NCBI GenBank assembly: GCA_020631735.1
Contig: CM036158.1
Span: 85,995,421 to 86,059,420, forward strand
DNA length: 64,000 nucleotides
Source of the DNA: Saccharum officinarum
Lineage: Eukaryota > Streptophyta > Magnoliopsida > Poales > Poaceae
Reading direction: 5' to 3'
The translations under genes and the position numbers were made by a program. The notes beneath the pieces were generated by a model that was not told where the DNA came from, did not search any database, and saw nothing but the letters and a program-made list of their open reading frames with translations. Numbering within the stretch: the first letter of the stretch is position 1; each line of letters starts with the position of its first letter. This document shows positions 55,138 through 64,000 of this stretch, in pieces.

Positions 55138-55939
55138 TTGCCATTCGCTGACCTCCCACACCCAACCCAGCCCTGAGTTTAGTTGTACAACTAGCATTGT
55201 CAAACGTCTTGGCACTCTGTTTTCAGTCGGTCAAATGTCTTAGCTACTCTGTTTTCAGTCGTTTGTTTTAGTGCCTTTTGAGTTAATCCTCTTCTACCAC
55301 CTACTAGGATGTTGACAATTGAAAGATGTTGACAATTGATTATGCGCTAACTTCATAGTTTTGCGCTGTGCATGCCTGTGGATTTGTGAAACCACCTTCT
55401 GAAGCTATGCAACAACACATGCAACTGCATGTCTATAGTTCTTTTATCTGAACTGAATTTCTGATTCATTGTACACTAATATATTCTCATTGTGAGCTTC
55501 AATTTTATTCTGGTAGTATAATTTGAGAAAATTACATCCTACAATATGGTTGATTATTATGACTTGGCAAAACAACTTTTTTCTATTATTGTGTAGTCAT
55601 TAGACTCTCGTATTGTAAATGTGAAGCCATATTTTACCAGAATTATATCTTTGGTATGCTGTAATCTGTGCATATAGTAATTTTGCTCATGTAAATGACA
55701 TGTGTATGCTCCATATTAATTAGCGATATGATATTAATTGATATGTTGCATTTTTCACATCCAATTGTGGACTTAAACATTACAACCCATTAAGAAACAT
55801 GGACAAATGGGCTTTTGAGATTTTATAGAATTTCTGCACATGGAATTAAAGGTCTAGTCCATACATAAATTCTAACATGGCGTCCACCTTAGAAATTCCC
55901 GCGAAGATGGCATTAGGATGTAGGCATATGCACTATGTA
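55138..55939. other. AT-rich intergenic DNA
   Basis: No gene or clear repeat. A short direct duplication of GATGTTGACAATTGA occurs near 55310-55340. Confidence 0.35.
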
Positions 55940-56072
55940 CTCCCTGGATCTCAAATGGTAAGAGGTTTTGGTTTTTCCAGATACGTGGTTTTTACGGATA
56001 CAGTGTATATCTAAGTGTACAGTAGACTTATAAAAAATTAAAATGTCTTATAATTTAGTAGAATGGAGAGGA
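55940..56072. mobile_element. Stowaway MITE (about 133 bp)
   Basis: Starts CTCCCTGGATCTCAAATGG and ends GAATGGAGAGGA, with TA on both sides (55938-55939, 56073-56074). It shares interior words (TTTTGGTTTTTC, GTGTATATCTAAGTG) with the intronic MITE at 39782. Confidence 0.75.
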
Positions 56073-56079
56073 TATGTTA

Positions 56080-56319
56080 GGGTGTGTTTAGATGGTTGTA
56101 AAGTGTGTAAAGTTCCTGTAGCACTTTTCGTTGTTATTTGGTAAAATTTATCCAATTATGGACTAACTAGGCTCAAAAGATTCGTCTCGACATTTACAGA
56201 CAAACTGTGCAATTAGTTATTTTTTACCTACATTTAATGCTCTATACATGCGTCCAAAGATTTGATGTGACGGGGAATGTTGTAAAATTTTTGGAATTTT
56301 AAAGGAACTAAACACTGCC
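56080..56319. mobile_element. Tourist-like MITE (240 bp), same family as 5517-5761
   Basis: Starts GGGTGTGTTTAGATGG and ends GGAACTAAACACTGCC, flanked by TTA at 56077-56079 and 56320-56322. The interior matches the 5517 copy in GGACTAACTAG, TTCGTCTCGACATTTACAG and GATGTGACGGG. Confidence 0.85.
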
Positions 56320-56322
56320 TTA

Positions 56323-59300
56323 GACGAGATTCAAAGACTAGGCATGCTGTTGTAAATCCGTTGCAGCGTGATGGGATGATTTATGCATGATGGGCATGTC
56401 CGTGCCGACGACGGTAGCGACCGAGCACGTACCAGTGCGTGCGGTCACATGGCGAGACATATAAGCAAAATCCATCATTAAAAGCGCACACAACACAACC
56501 AACAGACCAAAAGCAAAACACCGACAACGCCAATCAAGGAAGGCTCCCCCGACCGTTAGCCGGTCGTTATATTCCGGACCAACCCCGGGGCCGCGCCACC
56601 ATGCCCATGCAGTGCCCATGTATCAACGCAAGGGCCGCCCGCCCCGCCCCGGTAGTTAGTGGTCCAGTGGCCGGGCTCCTTGTTGCGTCGCGTGGCATCG
56701 TCCGGTGCGCCGTGGACAGAAGGGGCGCACGAAAACAACGTCGCGCTACTGCTTCCGCCGATTCATCGGTTGGATGGATGGGGCCACCGCCACGGGAGGG
56801 AGGCGGGCGGGAGCGCGACGGGTGGGCGAAGGAGCGCGCGGGCACATGGGGAGGACGCTCCGCCGCCGCTTTCACCTTTTCAATGCTCGGCCTACGCCAA
56901 AGCCCAAGGCAGGTGCAGGGAAACGGATTCAGACAATGGAACGTTGTTGTACGCATTTGCCGCTACCTAGGCCGTCCGATGCATGGTCGCAGCCATGTAT
57001 CCTCAGCTACTAGTTGTTGCAGCAGGTACTACTGGTCCCCGGCCATGTTGCACGCATCGGTTTAGTGTAGTGTAGGCTTTTTTTTCTGTCAGTGTCAGAG
57101 GTAGACGAGTCTGTCATTAGCACGTCCGTCCGCCCGGCACCACCTCCTCCGAGTAATACATGTTGCTTTAGCACGGGATCATTGCCCCGGCCGGCTCCGA
57201 TCCGCAACAGATCGACTTCACATACAACAGGATAGGTGAGCGGTCGGCCGGCATGCGTCTCCATGCTTCTGGAGCGAGCGCCGTGCGGCTCGCAGACCCA
57301 TGTGAGCTGGGGAGAAATTTCCATACCAGCTGACACGATCAGCGTGCGCATCACATCACATAACCACCCCGAATAACCGGCGATCACGGGGCTCCGTGAT
57401 AAACGAGCACGCCACGCAGTCACGCACGGCGTTCGCTGCCGCCCACACGCGCCGCAGTCCACGCCCCCTGGTTGCGTGTTTCTTTTCTCGACCACAAGAA
57501 ACCTGCATGCCATGTGACCGGTCGACCTCGCTTCTGTGTGCCATCGCGCATGCATGCACGTTTGCTTGCTTAAGCTTGCAAGCCATGGCAATATCTGAAC
57601 GACTCATCAGCCAACTTCGCTGACCCTCGCTAGCTCCTCACTGCCAAATTCAGTTAGCGTAGTACATGTGGTTTGCAACAGTTCGACCCTCCTCACCCGT
57701 GACGTGGCGCATATCATCCCCGCCCACTCGCGCGCCTTGAATTGTTTTCTTCATTCGTAGAGACGAAGGAATGCCAATCTCTGAAATCATGTAGGTGTAC
57801 TTGTTTCAGTTCGGTGCTGCCGACCATTATTTTTCTCTTTTATTTATCTTCATTCAGTTGTTCAAACATTCCGTCTGCAACGGACGAAGCTATGGCTTGC
57901 TACTAGTGCTAGCAGTCTAGCACGAACCAACGCCTGAAAACCGGCCCCGATTCTGGCTACCGATCGATCCGAATGCTATCATTGGGAGTACGTGCGCAAT
58001 GCAACCTGACCTTACCATATCATCAACCATAATCCGGCATGATATCATGGAGTGCCATGTAAGTTTCGTTACTGCTGCCTAGTCAATTACGGACGATCAT
58101 GACAAAAGCACACCCATAGAGGTAGAGCACGGAACAGAAGCCCGTGCGTGCGCGGCACAAACTCCCCGCCGCGGGCGCAACAGCAGCTTGCCCGGCCGGG
58201 GCCCAGACGTGGCGACGCCACGAGATGAGCGGGGGAGAAAATGGCTGAGAGCTCAGTTCGCGAGACGGGGCCGCGCGGTTGCTCTCGCGGTGGCCCGCAC
58301 CTCACATGCGCGCGACGCGGGCGACGCGAGAGCGAGAGCGAGACCCCGCGCCGTCGGCGTCCGGCTTTTCGCGCCCCCCGCCCCGCACATGCGGCCGGCG
58401 GCCCCCGGGCCCGGCTGCGGCTCAAGCCAAGTTGCCCCGTCGCGTTCCTCGGCTGGATGTCACCTGTCGTCGCGTCGCTGCTCCGACAAGAAGAGATAAA
58501 ATGGTGGGGGCTCAAATGCTGGAATGCCTCTGGTAAGGCAAGATTTGCGTATCTCGAGTTTATCCGTACGAGAAGAAAAAAATGTGCGTGCAAATAATAC
58601 TCACAGCGCAAGCAATTTTGATTGGTGGATTGCAAAAGCGGTCTTTGCCTCCAGGCAGATGGGTTTTTATTTTCCGCGACCTGAGCATGTTTTCATGGAA
58701 GAATTTCAGAAGCGTCAACCTATATATAAATAGTATTTCGATCCATCTCTTAAAATTGTTGGATTTAATTTGGGCTAGGCCTATCTTTAATTCAATTAAA
58801 TCAAATCAATCGTAATACATATATTAAAAGATAGGTGTAATATAGGTTTAGTTCCGTATGGTATATTTTGAGTAAACATTGACTTAGCTTAAGAATATGA
58901 CTTATGTGTATACTTATTGTGAAGGTGAGAGAGGTGGAGGACATGTGCCACACGCGCCGCCATCGAGCCATGAGCGTGACATGCTGGAGCGAGGGCTGCG
59001 ACATTGATGTGGTGCGGGGTGGTCTTAGGTGTGCCATTTGGGCTGGTTGATGGAGCCACCAACTCGGCAATTACATTAAGCCATTATTACGGGAGTAATT
59101 AACTCGGGTGCAGACTCTCCGCGGTTACTTTGTTTGTCCATTCCCGGTAACCCCGAGAGCCGTCCATCCAGAAGCCTCGCACGAGAAACACAAAGGATCA
59201 CCGCACCTTCTCTGTTCGTGCTGCTTCCAAGTTCTCCGGTTGCACACACGGAGGTTAGAACCACCATAACTTTTTTATTCCCATGTCTTCCAGGTACGAT

Positions 59301-60840
59301 CTCTTGCGCGATAGAGAGGTTGGAAGAGCAGACAACACAAAGAACCACCGTGCCTTCTCTGTTCTGTTGCTTCCAAGTTTTCCAGTTCCGATCTTCTCTG
59401 TTCCTATTGCTTCCAAATTTTCTCGTTCTGATCTCCTGCGTGCAAGGTTTTTAGGGAGCGCAAGATTCTTACGTGACGACCAGCACCTCCTCGACATCTT
59501 TCTTCCTGGTGCCTTGAGAGACTACATCGCCTACTTCCTGGTGGACGTATGAGGTTTTGTTAGATTTAAAGAATGCACTAAAATTAGTTTTTTTTCGATG
59601 ACACTGAAATAGGAACTGATGTCAGGATTCTTTTGTAGAGTTAAAAAAGTTGATATGCAAAACGGCGCCTATTCGCTTCAAAGGGTTGTACTAATAAGCC
59701 CATCCATGTCACTATGTCCACGTGCATTCCGCGAGAATCATGGCTCATTAAGTGGCGCAAAGTATCATTTGCATCCTGAATTGCCCCCCTGAATCTAGAT
59801 CCATTCTCGATCATCGTTATACTGTGTGTTCACATTAGAGAAGCTCGACCAGCCATTTTTCTTCAGCATGCATCACGTGATCGCGTTTACTGACGCGGTG
59901 GAAATTTACAGTCGTCTGCTCACCGAAGCTTCTATTAATTGCAAGTCAGCCATGTTATGTTAAGATGGGGTTTAGCGCCGGTAATCACGGCTCGAATCCA
60001 GTAGTAGGACCGTAGTACTTACACGATTTACTTTTTCGCGACAATTTCCTCGGGGTCCCACATGAAAGTAAGATCCGTGCATGAGTAGCTCGAGGACTGA
60101 CGGTTATGGAATCGGTTGCGCAAAGCGTTTGGCGGGAAAGCGACTGTTGTTGGGAGATTTGCAGTATCCTTCCTTTGCTTTCGATCAAAGCACTGCTTAT
60201 CACTGTAATATATACTACTGCACTGCACCCTTTGGCCTTTGCGGGGGCAGTGAAAACTGTGATGAACTTTTCTCATGCACAAGCCAAATCTCCTGGATAT
60301 CACCGATCAAAAAAAAATCTCCTGGATATCAGAAAAGCATCAAAAGCTTGTCGTCAACCAGTCATCTCAATCTCTGTTCTCTGATGGGTGGCTCGCTAGC
60401 TGTGCTCTGAAGAAAAGAGGTGCACTCCAAGTCAGCTACAGACCAGCAGCCTGTACTAGGATAGCAAAAATACTGACCCCAATCATCTGATCAGAAAGTC
60501 AATTCATTTATGAGAGGCACGGGTCCCCTGGCCCTGATGACATAGTTAGTTGTGAGTATGCCATAATATTGCCGCACGCCTACATTGCTATTGCTACACA
60601 GCGATCGGGAAGTTTAGGCTGCAAGTGTAGTAGCGAAAGTAGTTGAATAAAGCCGAAATGCGTGCACACGCGAAAAAGAGAACCCTTTTTCAGATAGGAG
60701 GCAGCATGGTAGCTAAATAGCAGCAGATATATAGTAGTATAAATTATATATAACCATGATTTGCTGGTTACACACTCTGGTAACAATGGTAGAGTGAAAG
60801 TGGGCGGGAGAGCACATTGATGCTTGCCTCCTCTAATTTC
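56323..60840. other. Intergenic DNA without a recognised gene
   Basis: Contains GC-rich islands (56530-57000, 57100-57560, 58130-58480) whose long open frames have only compositional bias (Arg, Pro, Ala, Gly) and no known motif. Plain AT-rich stretches lie between. These islands could hold promoters or exons of an unrecognised gene, but I cannot support one. Confidence 0.35.
59206..59435. repeat. Degenerate repeat, about 40-bp unit
   Basis: The phrase CCTTCTCTGTTC...GCTTCCAAGTT...CCGGTT appears around 59206, 59352 and 59390 with changes. The last two copies are tandem. Confidence 0.6.
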
Positions 60841-60854
60841 CCACACATCTTCAG

Positions 60855-60873
60855 GACACACACACACACACAC
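60855..60873. repeat. CA microsatellite
   Basis: Nine to ten CA units, a potential length marker about 130 bases downstream of the second beta-expansin stop codon. Confidence 0.85.
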
Positions 60874-61007
60874 CACGACGGAATTGAGGTGAAAAATCCT
60901 CAGTCCGGTTGCCAATAACGGCAGAGCCACTAATTAAACAAGAACACTTAAGCGCCCGCCCAGCAGCAATGAGCTCGGACTGTTGCATGCAGATCGACCG
61001 TGGTCGG

Positions 61008-62174
61008 TTAATTAGTATACTGGACGTAGGAGCGGTAATCGACGTCGGCGACATAGTTGGCCGGGATAATGTCCTTGGCCACCAGCTGCTTGCCGGACTC
61101 GTTGGTGATGCGGACGGAGAAGGGCCCCCTGAGCGGGCGGTTGGGGTCGATCCTCCAGATGGATCCCCAGGACTCGTGCATGGGCTCCCAGTAGCCGGAG
61201 TCGTTCTGCATGATGTCCGCCTGCACCACGTCGCCGTCCTGGTTCTCGTGCTCGATGAGCACGGCGAGGTACATGGGGTTGGACCCGTGCTGCACGCGGA
61301 AGGTGATGGTCAGGCCCGGGAAGTTGCACGGCACCCTCCTGAACTGCATGTCGATGATCCCGGCGTGGCGGAGCTTGTCGTTGAGGCCCGAGCTGGCCAT
61401 GGCGCCGAACGCCGTGCCGCTCAGGTCGAAGTGGTACTTGGCCACTGGGTAGTAGTTCATGTCGGTGATTATCACCGTCTGCGGCACGCCGGAGCAGGCG
61501 GGGTGGTTGCTCTTAAGGCACCGTATCTGGGAAAGAGAGAAAGCCAAGCACAAGGTCAGCGGATGCACGTGGTCCTCAACTGATGAGCAATCTACGGACG
61601 CTAGCTACTGGTTGGTATCTTCAATTCATTTGACCAACCAATTAAAATGATTGGGCACCAACTACTAAACGATCGTCGGCCGTGGTGAAAAACGGTTATC
61701 ACCCACCCACCTGATAGCATGAGCCGCAGCCCTTGCCGTCCTTGAAGATGGGCTCGTTGCCACACGACGTCATGGACGAGAACGGGTACTGATTTGTGCC
61801 CTTGAACCCGCACGCACCACCTAGCAAGATTCAGCACCAACAAGACAATTTAGACATGGCATTGCAGGGGACAACAAATATTACCGTAGGAAACAACAAA
61901 TGCTGAGACACAGACAGACATGGACAGATGCATGGCTTGGAATGCATCATGCATGCGGATCCTTACCGTTGTCGTCGGGGCCGGCGCCGGTGGGCGCGCC
62001 GTACCAGGTGGCCTTGGCCGGCAGCCAGCCACTGCTGTAGGATAACAAGGACCTGTCCTGCGACTCGGTGGCGTTGTGCAGGTCGGCCTGCTGCTGGCCG
62101 CGAGCGCCATAGGTGACGGCCACGGAGAGGAGCGCGGCCACTGCAAAGGCCTTGAAGGAGAACGCGGTGGCCAT
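61008..62174 (-). CDS. Beta-expansin (three exons), second copy
   Basis: Secreted cell-wall loosening protein of the beta-expansin family. Exons on the minus strand are 62174-61967, 61820-61711 and 61526-61008 (TAA at 61008-61010), giving 278 residues; introns are GT-AG. A signal peptide ([17 protein letters not shown] to about residue 25) is followed by an N-terminal extension with an Asn-Ala-Thr glycosylation site. The barrel domain has [38 protein letters not shown] and [17 protein letters not shown]. The CBM63 domain starts near VPCNFPGL and ends YVQYTN. Exon phases and the 110-base middle exon match the first expansin. A TATA box sits 98 bases upstream. It appears intact. Confidence 0.95.
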
Positions 62175-62271
62175 TGTTGCACTAGTAGCTAGGACCTCTC
62201 GGCTTGCTTGGCAGTTGCTGCCTGCTGGTTTGTGTTTCGATGGTGTGAGGTGGAGGGCATTGCTGGGGTGG

Positions 62272-62279
62272 TATTTATA
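62272..62279 (-). promoter_or_regulatory. TATA box of beta-expansin 2
   Basis: TATAAATA within GCCTATAAATACC on the minus strand, about 98 bases before the ATG at 62174, in the same GCCTATAAAT context as the first expansin. Confidence 0.75.
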
Positions 62280-62840
62280 GGCAGACACAGGACAGCAAAA
62301 TGGGGACGCTTGAACTACCAATCCGCAGGCCGGCCGGCCGCGCGCGGCATCATCGATGGTCGCTACACCTGACCCGCGTTAGAGGAGCTCGTCGCGAGGT
62401 CCGTCGCGTCACATGGGCACCGCGCGAATCATGGAGGAATGGAAGGCGTCGGTTAACTTAACGAGCGAGTAGTAGTACCATTATAGGATCAAATCTTGGC
62501 AGTTATGACATGTTACTTGTAAACAATATAATTCCTGCAAATAATCTCGTTCACATCGAAGGCCCCACACTCTACAGCGTTTTGACGTTGTATGGCAAGG
62601 CTGGAGTGATTCCATATATAAAAGTAGGATTGGATATGGTGCAACTGGAAACCAGCTGTACATGTATTGATCCCGTGCTATACGTGGATAATATCCTCAT
62701 CATTGCAAAGCTAATTTAAAACCAAATGTGTATATTGATCCCGTGCAGTGCATATGCAACTGACAGGTATGCACGTACTCCTACTAGCTACTGCTGCATT
62801 AGTTCTAAATTAATTATAAGTTGTTTTTAGTCTTTTTTAA
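62280..62840 (-). promoter_or_regulatory. Upstream region of beta-expansin 2
   Basis: GC-rich close to the gene (62330-62450), then AT-rich. It includes a half Stowaway end (GTTCTAAATTAATTATAAG near 62799). No individual factor sites are claimed. Confidence 0.4.
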
Positions 62841-63400
62841 GGGCCTGTTTGGTTGAACTAGATTATCGATTAGTTGACTAGTAATTAGCTAACTACTCCC
62901 TTTATAAAATTGCTTCGACTTTTTTTACATCCATTTTACTATACATCAAAATATAATAATATGTCTAGATACATAGTAAAATTGATAAAACAAAAAAGTC
63001 AAAGCGACTTATAATTTGGCACGGAGGGAGTAGTGATTAGTTCAGTCCTGTTTGGATTCCTGGACTAACAGGTACTACTATCTCAACAAAAGGTCATTTA
63101 TACCCCTGAGTTTGTTTGGTCTAGTTAATTCCTAGCGCACGTTCGTCCACCTATGCGTCGCCACCTGAGGTCACGCTGCTCTCTTGCCCCTGTCCTGTGT
63201 GCTTGCTCGCCGGGTTTTTTTTTTTGCGTTTTGTGTGCTTGCTTGCCGAAATTGATAATAAAATTTGAAATTAAAAAACGCCGACAACAAATAAGTCTAA
63301 ATTAAAATAACGATGCAGCACGCTTGTTCGTTCTAGGAGTAGAAAAAGTTCATACAAATGAAATTGTTCATATAAATTAAATTGTTCAAACACACGGAGG
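62841..63400. mobile_element. Possible left end of a larger PIF/Harbinger-like element
   Basis: GGGCCTGTTTGGTTGAACTAG is preceded by TAA (62838-62840), as expected for a Tourist/PIF terminus. The matching right end is not in the window. It is interrupted by a Stowaway at 62896. This rests on one terminus only. Confidence 0.4.
62896..63030. mobile_element. Stowaway MITE (135 bp)
   Basis: Left CTCCCTTTATAAAATTGC, right GGCACGGAGGGAG, TA on both sides (62894-62895, 63031-63032). It is inserted in the possible PIF-like terminus. Confidence 0.88.
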
Positions 63401-63407
63401 TACGTAC

Positions 63408-63719
63408 CTAGTGTTCTCTTCTAGCTACCAAAGCATTAGCAATATTGTCGGGGAAATCGTTCATACTTTCGTCCTCATCTCCCACATGATTGTTCGCTTG
63501 CCTATGTTGAGATGATGAAGACTCCAGAAATGGCACGTAGTTTTCATCGAGGCCCCTTGCACCTCCACCTCCACCGCCACCGCCAGATGTGCGAGGAGCG
63601 CGGAACGGCGCTGCGGCGTTGGCACCTCGCCCTGAAGCAGTTTGTGCACCTCTGCCTGAACCAGTGCCTGCACCTCGGCCAATGTCCATAGTAACTGGAT
63701 TCATTTCCTCAGCCTGCAT
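63408..63719 (-). CDS. Unrecognised small protein, Gly/Arg-rich
   Basis: An open frame of 103 codons with GRGAGTGSGRGAQT, a poly-Gly run and an acidic end (DEDESMNDF). I do not recognise the family. It could be part of a transposon-encoded protein that starts beyond the window, given the PIF-like terminus near 62841, or a non-functional frame. It ends with TAG near a region with no other features. Confidence 0.3.
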   Translation of the reverse strand: MQAEEMNPVTMDIGRGAGTGSGRGAQTASGRGANAAAPFRAPRTSGGGGGGGGARGLDENYVPFLESSSSQHRQANNHVGDEDESMNDFPDNIANALVARREH

Positions 63720-63899
63720 GATGTCTTGGAAGGTGGCCGACTAGGTACGCTCGGGTTATTCCGGGCGGTGGTGGCGGAGGCGGAGGACTAGGTTCTTGCT
63801 GGGTTCAGGACACTCGCCGCAGCATGCACACTTTGGTCGCAAAACACAGGAGCCATGTAATCACCAAATCTGTAATCCAGTAGCTAGGTGCGTTGTCTA

Positions 63900-64000
63900 C
63901 GCTCACAATGGACCCTCGCCATTGTGAACGTGCTCTTGTGTTCCAGTGATTGTTATCCTCTTAATGAAAAACGGGTGAATGTCCCAATCGCGAAAAAAAA
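63900..64000 (+). mobile_element. Possible L1 LINE 3' end with A tail
   Basis: Ends CCTCTTAATGAAAAACG, then CGCG, then an A run at the window end, the same order as the 3' end of the L1 copy at 42790-42838. There is no coding part in view. Confidence 0.45.

Noticed and set aside
56439..57065. 208-codon plus-strand frame
   Set aside because: GC-rich composition, with open frames on both strands and no recognisable domain or splice pattern.
58087..58635. 182-codon minus-strand frame
   Set aside because: Arg/Ala/Gly-rich translation of a GC island; no motif.

Overview
This window is nuclear DNA from a grass, most likely a panicoid of the Andropogoneae type (sorghum, sugarcane or Miscanthus relatives). 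The evidence is grass beta-expansins, plant GNOM-like and ZRF1-like proteins, many Stowaway and Tourist MITEs, and long Sirevirus-type Copia retrotransposons. The species cannot be named from the sequence alone. Two runs of 100 N (65-164 and 27972-28071) are assembly gaps. Small homopolymer indels cluster near their edges, so some frameshifts may be sequencing errors.

Five host genes are supported. (1) The 3' part of a GNOM-like ARF-GEF (166-2044, +), cut off by the first gap. (2) A three-exon beta-expansin (11187-12282, +). (3) A five-exon NudC-domain (NUDCD2-like) gene (38954-45488, +) whose third intron has been filled by transposons. (4) A ZRF1-type J-domain plus two-SANT protein (coding 52277-54238, +) with a long 5'-UTR intron. 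(5) A second three-exon beta-expansin (61008-62174, -), about 50 kb from the first and in the opposite orientation.

Most of the rest is mobile DNA. Sirevirus A (14833-27971, -) keeps two LTRs, PBS, PPT, gag, pol and a third ORF, with stop codons and frameshifts throughout. Element B (28072-36172, -) has the same PBS and PPT but encodes only Gag. A solo LTR of the B family (47042-50070, TSD CTATC) contains a hAT-like MITE and sits inside a Tourist-like MITE. That MITE lies beside another one, and both split an L1-type RNase H pseudogene. A PIF/Harbinger element (40446-44146) lies in the NUDCD2-like gene and is itself split by an L1 fragment.

The most unusual signals are four. Both LTR families, and an internal site ahead of ORF3 of element A, carry the same array of CG-rich palindromic words upstream of TATA-like boxes; ahead of ORF3 this is followed by a telo-box and a candidate splice acceptor, suggesting a separate ORF3 promoter. 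A perfect 33-nt inverted copy of a MITE-MITE junction lies inside the solo LTR. Element B is Gag-only and repeats a PBS/LTR-junction-like word through its non-coding half. The NUDCD2-like gene appears intact despite an insertion of about 3.7 kb in one intron.
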